From NCBI RefSeq assembly GCF_028657945.1, contig NZ_CP059693.1:6138001-6202000 (forward strand): a stretch of 64,000 nucleotides of DNA, given 5' to 3'. Below, piece by piece: positions 17,649 through 26,622 of this stretch. The first letter of the stretch is position 1; the number at the start of each line of letters is the position of its first letter. The notes below the pieces were generated by a model. It worked only from the letters and a program-made list of their open reading frames with translations. It did no database searches and was not told where the DNA came from. Made by a program: the position numbers and the translations under genes. The DNA is from Thalassomonas haliotis. Its GTDB lineage: Bacteria > Pseudomonadota > Gammaproteobacteria > Enterobacterales > Alteromonadaceae.

Positions 17649-19106
17649 ATGAGCGATATCGCAAAATTACAACCTCAGGGCCTGTGGCAAATCTTCGACA
17701 GCATTTGTGCCATTCCCCGTCCGTCTAAACACGAAGAAAAAGTCTCCGCCTGGATCCAAAACTGGGCCAAAGAGCTGGGCTTAGCAGTAAAAGAAGATAA
17801 AGTCGGCAACCTGATCATCAGTAAAGCCGCCACCGCCGGCATGGAAGACCGCAAAGGCGTGATCTTACAAGCCCATATGGATATGGTGCCGCAAAAAAAT
17901 GCCGACACCCAGCATGACTTCCTGACCGACCCCATCCGCCCTTATATTGACGGCGACTGGGTGACCGCAGAAGGTACCACTTTAGGCGCCGATAACGGTA
18001 TCGGCCTGGCCTCTGCCCTGGCGGTATTGGCCAGCAATGATATTCCACACGGTCCGTTGGAAGTCTTAGTGACCATCGATGAAGAAGCCGGTATGACCGG
18101 GGCATTTGGCCTGGAAGCTGGCTGGCTCGAAGGGGATATCCTGATCAATACCGACTCCGAACAGGAAGGGGAAGTTTATATGGGCTGCGCCGGCGGCATC
18201 GACGGCTCGGTAACCTTTGATCTCGACTTTGATACTGTACCTGCCGACAGCCAGGCCTTTAATTTATCCATTTCCGGCCTCAAAGGCGGTCATTCCGGCG
18301 TCGATATCCACACCGGCCGCGCCAACGCCAACAAGCTACTGGTACGCTTCTTGTTGAATGCCAGTGAAAACTTCGGCATCCGCTTAACCGAATTAAACGG
18401 CGGCAGCCTGCGCAACGCCATTCCACGTGAAGCCAATGCCAGTTTTGTTGTTGCCAAAGGGCAAATCGAACCGTTAAAAGCAGCGCTGGACGATTATCTG
18501 CAAACCATACGCCGCAACCTGGCCGGAGTAGAAACCGATATCGACATGCTGATGATCTCGCCGGAAACCTTCGAGACCTGCTGGAACCAGGAAAAGCAAA
18601 ATACCATCTTAAGAGCCCTCAATGCCTGCCCTAACGGCGTGATCCGCATGAGCGATGATATCGAAGGCATAGTAGAAACCTCGTTAAACCTGGGTGTGAT
18701 GCGCTGTAAAGGACCAAAATTTGTTGCCCTGACCCTGATCCGTAGCCTACATGACGACGGCAGGCTGGAAGCACAGCAAATGGTGCAGTCGGTATTTGCA
18801 CTGGCGCAGGCAAAAATTGAGTTTTCCGGCGCCTACCCCGGCTGGAAACCTGACACCAGCTCCGCCATCATGCAGGTAGTTCGGGATACCTACCAGGGTC
18901 TGTTTAATAAAATTCCTGAGATCATGGTGATCCATGCAGGTCTTGAATGTGGCCTGTTTAAAACCGCCTACCCGCATTGGGATATGGTGTCTTTCGGCCC
19001 AACCATTAAATTCCCGCATTCGCCGGATGAAAAGGTGGAAATCGCCACTGTCGGTCAATACTGGCAATTACTGGTAGCGGTCCTGGCGGCAATTCCGGCT
19101 AAATAA
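17649..19106 (+). CDS. pepD: Cytosol non-specific dipeptidase / aminoacyl-histidine dipeptidase PepD
   Basis: Zinc M20-family exopeptidase of 485 residues (E. coli 485) that hydrolyses Xaa-His and many other dipeptides in the cytosol. Metal ligands lie in LQAHMDMVPQK (His, with the following Asp), LGADNGIGLA (bridging Asp), IDEEAGMTGA (catalytic and ligand Glu pair) and INTDSEQEGE; the final His is in KFPHSPDE. The start is the last of four near-identical ATG contexts; only this one continues in frame. Translation and mRNA dosage are probably affected by the three decoy starts upstream. Confidence 0.97.
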   Translation: MSDIAKLQPQGLWQIFDSICAIPRPSKHEEKVSAWIQNWAKELGLAVKEDKVGNLIISKAATAGMEDRKGVILQAHMDMVPQKNADTQHDFLTDPIRPYIDGDWVTAEGTTLGADNGIGLASALAVLASNDIPHGPLEVLVTIDEEAGMTGAFGLEAGWLEGDILINTDSEQEGEVYMGCAGGIDGSVTFDLDFDTVPADSQAFNLSISGLKGGHSGVDIHTGRANANKLLVRFLLNASENFGIRLTELNGGSLRNAIPREANASFVVAKGQIEPLKAALDDYLQTIRRNLAGVETDIDMLMISPETFETCWNQEKQNTILRALNACPNGVIRMSDDIEGIVETSLNLGVMRCKGPKFVALTLIRSLHDDGRLEAQQMVQSVFALAQAKIEFSGAYPGWKPDTSSAIMQVVRDTYQGLFNKIPEIMVIHAGLECGLFKTAYPHWDMVSFGPTIKFPHSPDEKVEIATVGQYWQLLVAVLAAIPAK

Positions 19107-19135
19107 GCTAACAGCTGTCATATTCCGATAAAAAT

Positions 19136-19173
19136 AAAAAGCGCTGTCGAGTTGATCGGCAGCGCTTTTTTAA
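19136..19173 (+). terminator. pepD terminator
   Basis: AAAAAGCGCTG / CAGCGCTTTTTT hairpin with a loop of about 14 bases and a run of six T, 30 bases past the pepD stop. Confidence 0.9.
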
Positions 19174-19270
19174 TAGCTAACATTTAGTTGCCGGCAATAA
19201 ATACTGCCGAAAATACCTAGATCTTTGATATCACAGGCCAAATAAGCTGCTTTTAACATTCTACAGGCAT

Positions 19271-19302
19271 AAAAAAAACCGGCTGTATAACACAACCGGT
19301 TT
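19271..19302 (-). terminator. Intrinsic terminator downstream of the Fur-box promoter
   Basis: On the minus strand AAACCGG pairs with CCGGTTT around a 13-base loop and is followed by an eight-base T run (complement 19271-19278). Confidence 0.88.
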
Positions 19303-19433
19303 CCCGTCAAACTACAAATTTTAATGTGCGAGCAATTTACCGCCTTGCCATTGTGCGTCCTGGGTCACAAGGACTCAGCAGTAAACTATCTGGAAGTCGC
19401 TATAAGGCATAAATCTTAGCGCCTCACCAGTTA
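19271..19433 (-). ncRNA. Candidate Fur-controlled small RNA (RyhB-like role)
   Basis: A transcription unit with no protein gene: a near-consensus promoter overlapped by a Fur box (19438-19468) and an intrinsic terminator at 19271-19302 define an RNA of about 160 bases on the minus strand. It lies downstream of tex and converges on pepD. The predicted RNA has an internal stem GTCCT/AGGAC (about 19375-19357) and a single-stranded stretch ATTGCTCGCACATT (19336-19323) that partly resembles the RyhB core ATTGCTCACATT. The longest frame inside is very short. The RNA itself and its RyhB-type function are inferred; the promoter, box and terminator are read directly. The terminator might instead end tex mRNA. 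Confidence 0.6.
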
Positions 19434-19437
19434 ACGC

Positions 19438-19468
19438 AAATGATAATAGTTATCGTTTGCGTTGTCAA
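19438..19468 (-). promoter_or_regulatory. Sigma-70 promoter overlapped by a Fur box
   Basis: Minus strand: TTGACA (complement 19463-19468), 17-base spacer, TATCAT (complement 19440-19445). The spacer and -10 lie in AAACGATAACTATTATCATT (19438-19458 region), which differs from the Fur palindrome AAATGATAATNATTATCATT at two positions. The symmetry extends to ACGCAAATGATAA / TTATCGTTTGCGT (19434-19462). A repressor bound here would block polymerase directly. Confidence 0.8.
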
Positions 19469-19516
19469 ACTTTTATTTGCTTATTTTTTAACAAATAACT
19501 TTTAACCGATTTCAGT

Positions 19517-21880
19517 TTACTTTTTCAGCTTGGCAAAAGCATCGGCAAAGGCATTGCCCATGGCGGCATTAGCCGGTTCTTTCGGCTTATGGTTTTTGCC
19601 TTTCCCCTGCTTGGCTCCGCCCTTGCCGCCGGGTTTGCCGCCCGCTCCCTTGTTTTGCTGATTACCGCCTTCGGCAACTTTACCTTTTTTATGGGCAGGT
19701 TTATCGCTGACCTTATCGTCCAGGCGCATGGTTAAGCTGATGCGTTTACGCTCAGCATCGACCTCAACGACCTTCACTTTAACGATATCGCCGGCTTTGA
19801 CCACTTCCCTTGGATCGCTGACAAACTTATCGGTTAACGAAGAAATATGCACTAAACCGTCCTGGTGCACCCCGACATCGACAAAAGCACCGAAGTTGGC
19901 AACATTGGAAATCACCCCTTCGAGGATCATGCCCACCTTTAAATCGCTGATTGTATTCACGCCCTCCTGGAAGGTTGCGGTTTTAAACTCAGGACGGGGA
20001 TCGCGGCCGGGCTTCTCCAGCTCTTTGATCACATCCAGTACCGTTAACTCACCGAACTTTTCATTGGCCAAGTCTTCGGCTTTCACCTGCTTTAATAACT
20101 CACCATTGCCTAAAATAGCATCCAGCTCACTGTTTAAGGCTCGGGTAATTTGTTCCACTACCGGATAGGTTTCCGGGTGCACGCCGGATTTATCCAGCGG
20201 ATTGTCACCATTGGCAATACGCAGAAAACCTGCCGCCTGCTCAAAAGCTTTGGGTCCGAGGCGGGGCACCTTGATCAGTTCTTTGCGGTTATTAAAGCGG
20301 CCGTTGGCATCGCGAAACGCGACCACATTTTGCGCCATGGTTTTGGTTAAACCGGAAACCCGGGTCAGTAAAGGCACAGACGCACTGTTAAGGTCGACAC
20401 CGACGGCATTTACACAATCTTCAATGACATCATCCAAAGTTTTACTGAGCAGGCTCTGGCTGACATCATGCTGATACTGGCCGACCCCTATCGCCTTGGG
20501 ATCGATTTTCACCAGCTCAGCCAGCGGGTCCTGCAGGCGACGGGCGATGGATACCGCACCGCGCAGGGAAACATCCAGCTCGGGAAATTCATTGGCGGCA
20601 AATTCTGAGGCGGAATAAACCGAGGCCCCGGCTTCGCTGACCATGATTTTTCTCGGCTTAAGCGACTCCAGCGTCTGAATGGCTTCCGCCACAAGTTTAT
20701 CGCTTTCCCTTGATGCGGTGCCGTTGCCTATGGCAATGAGTTCGACCTTATATTGCTGACACAGGTTCACTAAAGTGCGTACCGATTTGTCCCAGTGGTT
20801 CTGCGGCGCATGGGGAAAAATAGTGCTGGTGTATAACAGCTTGCCGGTACCGTCCACCACGGCAATTTTACAGCCGGTGCGCAGCCCGGGATCCAGTCCC
20901 AGGGTAGTTTTTGCCCCTGCCGGGGAAGCCATAAGCAAGTCATTTAAATTACTGGAGAAAACTTTAATAGATTCAACTTCTGCTTGCTCACGCAACTGGC
21001 CTAACAGCTCATTTTCCAGGCTCAGGCTGAGTTTTACTTTCCAGCTCCAGCGCACCACCTTAGTTAAAAATTCTGCCGCGGCCTGGCCGGACAGGCGCAG
21101 GTTAAAGTGCTCCATGATCAGCTGTTCGGCGCTGGAGTAACTGCTGTCTTCCTGTCCCGGATCAACATCAATATTAAGCTGCAAATAGCCTTCGTTGCGG
21201 CCGCGGAACATAGCCAAAGCGCGGTGAGACGGCACATTTTTCAGTAATTCTGAATGCTCAAAATAATCCCGGTATTTCGCCGCCTCTTTTTCCTTGCCTT
21301 TAACCAAAGTGCTGGTCAGGTGTGCCTGCTTTAATAAATGGCGACGCATTTTTTGCAGTAAATCGGCATCTTCGGCAAAACGTTCGATCAGGATATAACA
21401 GGCGCCGTCGAGTACCGCTTTTTCATCTTTAAAACCGGCTTCAAGATTGATAAAGTCTTTCGCCGCCTGTTCGGGATTCACCTGCCAGTCTTGATAGAGC
21501 TTGTCCGCCAAAGGTTTTATGCCGGCCTCTATGGCAACTTGCCCTTTGGTACGGCGCTTGGGGCGGTAAGGCAGATACAAATCTTCGAGGCGGGTTTTAT
21601 TGTCCGCCGCCAGAATTTGGCTTTTAAGCTCGGCAGATAAATTGCCCTGCTGCTCGATATTGGTAAGGATCACCTGGCGGCGATCCTCAAGGTCACGCAA
21701 GTAGCCCAGGCGCTGCTCAAGATGGCGCAGGTGATTATCATCCAGGCCCTGGGTAGCTTCTTTGCGGTAACGGGCAATAAAAGGCACGGTAGAGCCTTCA
21801 TCCAACAAGGCGATTGCAGCGTTAACTTGTGAAACTTTAACGGTTAATTCTTTGGCGATTTGCTCGGCAATTTGCGTCAT
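19517..21880 (-). CDS. tex: Tex, S1-domain RNA-binding transcription accessory protein
   Basis: 787 residues (typical Tex about 770-785). N-terminal helical region with [15 protein letters not shown], a YqgF/RNase H-like domain starting [17 protein letters not shown] (about 325), helix-hairpin-helix repeats near 500-570 ([15 protein letters not shown]), and a C-terminal S1 RNA-binding domain ([20 protein letters not shown], about 650-720). A Gly/Lys-rich tail ([17 protein letters not shown]) is an additional nucleic-acid-binding extension. Tex affects transcription and RNA handling; precise role is not settled. Single gene, with greB upstream on the same strand. Confidence 0.95.
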   Translation of the reverse strand: MTQIAEQIAKELTVKVSQVNAAIALLDEGSTVPFIARYRKEATQGLDDNHLRHLEQRLGYLRDLEDRRQVILTNIEQQGNLSAELKSQILAADNKTRLEDLYLPYRPKRRTKGQVAIEAGIKPLADKLYQDWQVNPEQAAKDFINLEAGFKDEKAVLDGACYILIERFAEDADLLQKMRRHLLKQAHLTSTLVKGKEKEAAKYRDYFEHSELLKNVPSHRALAMFRGRNEGYLQLNIDVDPGQEDSSYSSAEQLIMEHFNLRLSGQAAAEFLTKVVRWSWKVKLSLSLENELLGQLREQAEVESIKVFSSNLNDLLMASPAGAKTTLGLDPGLRTGCKIAVVDGTGKLLYTSTIFPHAPQNHWDKSVRTLVNLCQQYKVELIAIGNGTASRESDKLVAEAIQTLESLKPRKIMVSEAGASVYSASEFAANEFPELDVSLRGAVSIARRLQDPLAELVKIDPKAIGVGQYQHDVSQSLLSKTLDDVIEDCVNAVGVDLNSASVPLLTRVSGLTKTMAQNVVAFRDANGRFNNRKELIKVPRLGPKAFEQAAGFLRIANGDNPLDKSGVHPETYPVVEQITRALNSELDAILGNGELLKQVKAEDLANEKFGELTVLDVIKELEKPGRDPRPEFKTATFQEGVNTISDLKVGMILEGVISNVANFGAFVDVGVHQDGLVHISSLTDKFVSDPREVVKAGDIVKVKVVEVDAERKRISLTMRLDDKVSDKPAHKKGKVAEGGNQQNKGAGGKPGGKGGAKQGKGKNHKPKEPANAAMGNAFADAFAKLKK

Positions 21881-22099
21881 GAATAATACATTCCGGCTGA
21901 TTTTCGGCTAACGAAAATTAAGATAAAAAAAATTGCTTTTTATATACTCTTGATAGCGCCGATTTACCAGCATATTTTTCAATATTGCCGGTTATGGCGC
22001 AAAAAACACCCACAAAATTGATTTTCATCACTCTGGCGGCAGCCCTGATGGCTGAAATTTAACGACTGACCGAAAGTGATCAGCCAGCTGGCTGCACGG

Positions 22100-22576
22100 C
22101 TAATCCTTGTGATAGATGATCTTATTGATATACCAGGTTTTCTCACCGTTTGGGGTGTTTACAACAGCTTCGTCGTCCACTTGTTTTTTCAGTAACGCCC
22201 GGGCCATGGGGGAGTCGATCGAGGTATAATCGGTACGGCCATAAATTTCATCCGGACCGACAATGCGAAAACTTAACGTTTCACCCTGGTCGTTTTCAAT
22301 TTCCACCCAGGCGCCAAAAAAAACCTTGCCTTCCTGCTGGGGAGAATAATCAACAATTTTAATGCTTTCCAAGCGTTTGGTCAGGTAACGCACCCGACGG
22401 TCAATTTCCCTGAGGCGTTTTTTATTGTATTGGTAGTCGGCATTTTCCGACCTGTCCCCCAGGCTCGCCGCCCAGGACACTTTCTGGGTGGTTTCCGGCC
22501 GCTCCACTTTCCATAGCTGGGTTAATTCCTGCTGCAGCTGTTCATAGCCGCCCCGGGTGATTAAATTCGTTTTCAT
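22100..22576 (-). CDS. greB: Transcription elongation factor GreB
   Basis: 158 residues (E. coli 158). Rescues backtracked RNA polymerase by stimulating cleavage of the transcript 3' end. N-terminal coiled coil with the acidic tip region GDRSENADYQYNKKRLREIDRR, which holds the conserved D and E residues inserted into the polymerase channel, then the FKBP-like C-terminal domain. ITRGGYEQLQQEL at the start and ALLKKQVDDEAVV near the end favour GreB over GreA. Confidence 0.94.
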   Translation of the reverse strand: MKTNLITRGGYEQLQQELTQLWKVERPETTQKVSWAASLGDRSENADYQYNKKRLREIDRRVRYLTKRLESIKIVDYSPQQEGKVFFGAWVEIENDQGETLSFRIVGPDEIYGRTDYTSIDSPMARALLKKQVDDEAVVNTPNGEKTWYINKIIYHKD

Positions 22577-22752
22577 TTACCAGTATTCTCAACAAGCCGG
22601 TGATTGCAATAACTCATTATCATATCAGCAACCTGACCAAGACCAAGCTTTTTTGCCGACCGGATAGGCAAAGCCATTGGATCTGCAAATCAAGATTGGT
22701 ACTATGTGCGGCAAAAATCATCGCCAAAAACCACTAACATTCGGAGTTTTAA

Positions 22753-23463
22753 GTGAATAAAAGTGTTATCACCAACCTGCTTGCCTTGCTGTGTACCCTG
22801 GGCGGGTATTTTCTTAGCCACGCAATTTTATTTACCGTCGGCATTTTTGCCCTCTCGGGCGCGATCACCAACTGGCTGGCGGTGCATATGTTATTTGAAA
22901 AGGTGCCCGGTTTATACGGCTCAGGGGTGATCCCCGCCCGGTTCGAAGATTTCAAAAGAGGCATACGCGAACTGATGATGGAGCAATTTTTTACCGAAGA
23001 GAATATCGACCGCTTTTTATCCGACAGCTCAGGCAAGGCAAATACCTTAGATTTAGCCCCGGTGATCGAAAAAGTCGATTTAAGCCCGGCCTTTGATAAC
23101 CTGGTATCGGTGATCGAAAGCTCCTCCTTCGGCGGCATGCTGGCCATGGTCGGCGGCAGCGAAGCGATACAACCGCTGAAAGAGCCCTTTATCGAAAAAA
23201 TGAAAGCCAGCATAGGCGAAATTTCCCAAAGCGAAGAATTCAACAACCTGCTCAGGGATGAACTGGAACAGCCGAGTGTTATCGCCGGTATGCGCGATAA
23301 GGTCAGCGATATTATCGAAAAACGCCTCAATGAACTCACTCCACAGCTGGTAAAAGAGATCATTCAAACCATGATCCGTGAGCACTTGGGCTGGCTGGTG
23401 GTCTGGGGTGGTGTCTTCGGCGGTGTTATCGGTTTAATTGCCGCCGTGACCAAGACCTTTTAG
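22753..23463 (+). CDS. DUF445-family inner-membrane protein
   Basis: 236 residues starting with GTG at 22753. Two N-terminal hydrophobic segments (LLALLCTLGGYFLSHAILF and the following GIFALSGAITNWLAVHMLFE) and one at the C-terminus (LVVWGGVFGGVIGLIAAVT) flank a soluble, helical, acidic middle. AITNWLAVHMLFEKVPGLYGSGVIP is typical of the DUF445 family. Function unknown. Divergent from greB. Confidence 0.8.
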   Translation: MNKSVITNLLALLCTLGGYFLSHAILFTVGIFALSGAITNWLAVHMLFEKVPGLYGSGVIPARFEDFKRGIRELMMEQFFTEENIDRFLSDSSGKANTLDLAPVIEKVDLSPAFDNLVSVIESSSFGGMLAMVGGSEAIQPLKEPFIEKMKASIGEISQSEEFNNLLRDELEQPSVIAGMRDKVSDIIEKRLNELTPQLVKEIIQTMIREHLGWLVVWGGVFGGVIGLIAAVTKTF

Positions 23464-23502
23464 TCCGGATTTATCGCCTACTTTCAACTCAAAGAACTCC
23501 CC

Positions 23503-23549
23503 CGGGTAACTTGCCAGAATGGCCCGCTGGTCACAGTGTAAGTTACCCG
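23503..23549. other. Inverted repeat upstream of the aminotransferase gene
   Basis: CGGGTAACTT and AAGTTACCCG, perfect 10-bp arms, separated by 27 bases. It begins 40 bases after the DUF445 stop and sits about 210 bases before the aminotransferase start. No T run follows; it could be an operator pair or a large RNA hairpin. Confidence 0.5.
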
Positions 23550-23756
23550 AAAATCTTTCCTGTAAAGCGACAGAAACTAAGGCGTTATTTTATCGTGCCA
23601 ATGAATGGCTTTTAGCGGTCATTTTTTTATGAATAAGGCTTTAATTTCGCCCCCAAACTAGGCTATGCTTGGCCCTCAAACTCTGGGGGTTAACAAGCTG
23701 GCTAGCGATGGCGCTAAAACAGAAAAAACCTCCGTAAATAAAAGGTAAATGGAGTC

Positions 23757-24944
23757 ATGTTTGGTAGTTTAAAGGCTTTGCCGGCCGATCCGATTTTAGG
23801 CTTGTTGGCGAAATATAGAAATGATGAAAACCCGCAGAAAATTGATCTGGGTGTGGGCGTATACAAGGATGAATCTGGACATACCGCGATTTTAGATTGC
23901 GTCAAAGCTGCTGAACAGCATCGTTTTAAAACCGAAGACACCAAAGTATACATAGGCCCGACCGGCTCGCCTTTGTTTAATGACGAAATGAGCAAGCTGA
24001 TTTTCGGCGATCATAAAGTATTATCCGAAAACCGTGCCCGCACTGTCTCTACCCCGGGCGGCACCGGTGCATTACGCGTTGCTGCCGAGTTTATCAGTAG
24101 CTGTAAAACCGGCGCTACCATCTGGGTCAGCAACCCGACCTGGGCCAACCACACAGGTTTATTCCAGGCTTCAGGTTTAAATGTTAAACAATATCCTTAT
24201 TACGACCACGAAAACAAAAACCTGGACTTTGACGGCATGTTAACGGCGTTAAAGCAGGTTGCCAAAGACGATGTCGTGTTATTACACGCCTGTTGCCACA
24301 ACCCAAGCGGCATGGATTTAAGCCGTGAACAATGGCAGCAAGTGGTAGAAGTAGCCAAAGACGTAGGTTTCACCCCGTTTATCGATATGGCCTACCAGGG
24401 TTTTGGCGACGGCTTGGACGAAGACGCCTACGGTCTGCGCTTGATGGCAGAAAATGTTAAAGAAATGCTGATAGCCAGCTCATGCTCGAAAAACTTCGGT
24501 TTATACCGCGAGCGTATCGGCGCCTGTACCATTATCGGTGAAACTGCCGCCAGCACAGATATTGCCAACTCAGTACTGCTGAGCGTAGTACGTTGTATTT
24601 ATTCCATGCCTCCGGCCCACGGCGCAGCCATAGTTGAAACCATTTTAAGCTCCGACGAGTTACGTCAGCAATGGTACGGCGAATTAAAAGAAATGCGCGA
24701 TCGCATCAACGGCAACCGCCAGTTGCTGGTAGATAAACTGGTCGAGCAGGGCATCAGCCGCGACTTCAGCTTTATCACCCGTCAAAAAGGCATGTTCTCC
24801 TTCTTAGGGATTACCCCGGAGCAGGTACAACGCCTGCAGGACGAGTTCAGCATCTACATGGTGGATTCAAGCCGCATGAGCATTGCCGGTATCGCCAACA
24901 GCAATGTTGATTACCTGGCAAAGTCTATTGCTAAAGTTTTGTAA
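23757..24944 (+). CDS. Aromatic/aspartate aminotransferase (TyrB/AspC type)
   Basis: PLP-dependent class I aminotransferase of 395 residues (E. coli TyrB 397, AspC 396). The opening MFGSLKALPADPILGL with KIDLGVGVYKDESG is the family N-terminus; ACCHNPSGMDL holds the active-site Asn, and the PLP lysine is in SSCSKNFGLYRERIG. The final RMSIAGI contains the substrate-carboxylate Arg. Sequence alone does not tell TyrB from AspC; the CNSKSYGL-type segment suggests a general aromatic aminotransferase. Followed by a strong terminator. Confidence 0.93.
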   Translation: MFGSLKALPADPILGLLAKYRNDENPQKIDLGVGVYKDESGHTAILDCVKAAEQHRFKTEDTKVYIGPTGSPLFNDEMSKLIFGDHKVLSENRARTVSTPGGTGALRVAAEFISSCKTGATIWVSNPTWANHTGLFQASGLNVKQYPYYDHENKNLDFDGMLTALKQVAKDDVVLLHACCHNPSGMDLSREQWQQVVEVAKDVGFTPFIDMAYQGFGDGLDEDAYGLRLMAENVKEMLIASSCSKNFGLYRERIGACTIIGETAASTDIANSVLLSVVRCIYSMPPAHGAAIVETILSSDELRQQWYGELKEMRDRINGNRQLLVDKLVEQGISRDFSFITRQKGMFSFLGITPEQVQRLQDEFSIYMVDSSRMSIAGIANSNVDYLAKSIAKVL

Positions 24945-24973
24945 TCGGCCCGCTGACTTACAGACACAAAAAC

Positions 24974-24998
24974 GGGTGAATTGAGTTCACCCTTTTTT
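24974..24998 (+). terminator. Aminotransferase terminator
   Basis: GGGTGAA / TTCACCC hairpin with a TTGAG loop followed by a run of six T, 30 bases past the aminotransferase stop. Confidence 0.9.
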
Positions 24999-25007
24999 AT
25001 TGCCCCC

Positions 25008-25157
25008 TTATTCGTCCCAGACCCACTCAGAGATAAAACCCTCCTGCCGAATAGCGGGATCCCGGTTAATGCTCCCCTTACACCGCCTGGACTCCTGGTA
25101 TTCATCTTCCAGCTCTTCTTTCTCTTCTACTGTTAACCTAAGCTGTGCAAAATTCAC
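25008..25157 (-). CDS. Small acidic protein of unknown function (49 residues)
   Basis: A short frame starting with GTG (complement 25155-25157). A good ribosome site, GCAGGAG, ends 5 bases before the start. The product begins MNFAQLRLTVEEKEELEDEY and ends EGFISEWVWDE; it is highly charged and likely one or two helices. The composition looks like a real soluble protein and unlike the shadow frames around it. No family recognised. It is convergent with the aminotransferase gene, just past its terminator. Confidence 0.6.
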   Translation of the reverse strand: MNFAQLRLTVEEKEELEDEYQESRRCKGSINRDPAIRQEGFISEWVWDE

Positions 25158-25485
25158 AATACTCCTGCAATTAAAAACCGCTCTCTGGCTTTAACTGCCA
25201 TATCACAGCGCCGCCGTTAGCGCAGAAATGCCGCTGTTCCCGTCAAATACCACACCTTAATATACCGAGTAGCTATATAGGCTGATTACCTATCCAGTAT
25301 TGTTGATTTACCCAGCCTTTTAAGCTAAAAATTAAGAAGGTATTTATCATCAAAGGAGGCATTAAAAAACAGTTATTGAATAGACAAAATAGCAATTGAA
25401 AAACAGGCATTGAAAACAAGCGCTATCCCCGAGTGCAACAAACACCCGGAGACAGCTAACCAAAACGAACTTAACGGAGTCCGTC
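25158..25485. other. Non-coding stretch upstream of the SymE-like gene
   Basis: 328 bases with no convincing frame. An AAAGGAGG sequence at about 25354 has no start codon at a useful distance. Three spaced ATTGAA motifs (TTATTGAATAG, CAATTGAAAAAC, GCATTGAAAACA, about 25373-25414) sit 70-110 bases ahead of the SymE-like start and may be regulatory. Confidence 0.4.
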
Positions 25486-25770
25486 ATGGCTGAATATCAT
25501 CATACGCCAGAGCTTAACTCGGCAAAAGTAAAATATCCCAGTTATCGCCAGCTTACCGTGCTGGAAACAACCCGTGAATCGGCAGCAAAAAACCACGGCA
25601 TCGGCATTAACTATGTGCCGGTCAATCTTGAACCTTGTCTGGTGCTCAGGGGAAAATGGCTGCACCAGGCCGGTTTTACCATAGGGCAAAAGGTCGATGT
25701 GGTCATCAAGCCGGATGAAATTATGCTCACCCGCCAACAGGAGAGCCTAACCCCGCCAATCGATAAATAA
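25486..25770 (+). CDS. SymE-like toxin-family protein
   Basis: 94 residues. The C-terminal half, CLVLRGKWLHQAGFTIGQKVDVVIKPDEIMLT, follows the SymE pattern (L-R-G-x-W-L-x-x-A-G-F-x-x-G-x-x-V-x-V), an AbrB-like fold. In E. coli SymE is an SOS-induced toxin repressed by the antisense RNA SymR; the protein affects RNA and nucleoid compaction. Here no LexA box is visible. A weak antisense promoter (TTGCCG, 15 bases, TATGAT, complement 25499-25525) lies in the first codons and could drive a SymR-like RNA across the start site. SymE-type proteins also occur as solitary genes of unknown role. Confidence 0.7.
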   Translation: MAEYHHTPELNSAKVKYPSYRQLTVLETTRESAAKNHGIGINYVPVNLEPCLVLRGKWLHQAGFTIGQKVDVVIKPDEIMLTRQQESLTPPIDK

Positions 25771-25954
25771 AGGTTCAAGCCACTGCGTCCATTGGCAGAT
25801 GCGGTGGCTTTATAGCCATTCCACTTCAAGATGCAACTTCACAGTTCAGCATTATTGTTGAAAAGATTGTGCGAAAGAATCATCGGCTAACGCCTGTCTA
25901 TCTTTACCTGACCCCCAGCTACTTAACGGCCAGAAACCGCCACAGGATCCCTTA

Positions 25955-26494
25955 ATGCGAAAATCTAACCGCTCCATAAAAAAAGCCAGCACGCGCATTC
26001 ATTTGCTCACAACCTTATTAGCTATCACAGTAACCGGTATGGTTCCTGTAACTCATGCCTTTGAAAAAACAGTCAATAAACCCGCAAAGGTGATGACTCA
26101 GGGCATTAACCATCTAGGCCTGACCGTCGCTAAATTAGATCAGAGCGTGCGTTTTTTTACCGAGACCTTAGGCTGGCAGCTCAAAGGTGGCGTTCCTTCC
26201 TATCCGGCTAAATTTGTCAGTGACGGTAAATTATTTATCACCCTATGGCAGGCTAAGGATCCTGAAAAAGCCGTTCCCTTCAACCGGAAAACCAATATAG
26301 GTTTGCATCATTTGGCCTTAACGGTAGACAGCTTTGAAACCTTAGATTTATTACATCAGCGCTTTTTGCATACGCCGGGAGTGGTGATTGAATTTGCTCC
26401 CGAGCTCAATGGCAAGGGGCCAACCAAACATATGATGATCCGGGAGCCAAGCGGCAACCGTATCGAGTTTGCCCATAATCCTCCTAAAAATTAA
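25955..26494 (+). CDS. Exported VOC/glyoxalase-fold protein
   Basis: 179 residues. A basic N-terminus and hydrophobic stretch (LLTTLLAITVTGMVPVTHAF) form a signal peptide; the mature part is a vicinal-oxygen-chelate domain: INHLGLTVAKLDQSVRFFTE, KFVSDGKLFITLW, GLHHLALTVDS and MMIREPSGNRIEF. The His and Glu positions of the metal site appear conserved (NHLGL, HHLAL, RIEF). Most VOC proteins are cytosolic, so export is unusual. Substrate unknown. Confidence 0.82.
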   Translation: MRKSNRSIKKASTRIHLLTTLLAITVTGMVPVTHAFEKTVNKPAKVMTQGINHLGLTVAKLDQSVRFFTETLGWQLKGGVPSYPAKFVSDGKLFITLWQAKDPEKAVPFNRKTNIGLHHLALTVDSFETLDLLHQRFLHTPGVVIEFAPELNGKGPTKHMMIREPSGNRIEFAHNPPKN

Positions 26495-26553
26495 CCCAGA
26501 AGGATCAACAAGCTGACATAAGTGAACAGGACCCCCCCTGCATACACTTCAAC

Positions 26554-26590
26554 AAAAAAGCCCGAAATGGATACTTTCACTTCGGGCTTT
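26554..26590. terminator. Terminator shared by the VOC gene and the phosphatase gene
   Basis: AAAGCCCGAA / TTCGGGCTTT inverted repeat with a loop of about 12 bases, A-rich on the left and T-containing on the right. It lies between convergent genes and can work in both directions; on the minus strand a T run follows. Confidence 0.8.
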
Positions 26591-26622
26591 GTTAAACATC
26601 TACCGGTAAAAACCGGCGTGTT

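Noticed and set aside
21994-22062. 22-codon hydrophobic frame between tex and greB (starts MAQKTPTKLIF)
   Set aside because: Very short, no clear ribosome site, and no terminator or target nearby; not enough to call a gene.
23571-23590. TyrR box ahead of the aminotransferase
   Set aside because: Only the TGTAAA half is present; the TTTACA half is missing.
25373-25485. LexA box ahead of the SymE-like gene
   Set aside because: No CTGT-8-ACAG pair at a sensible place was found.
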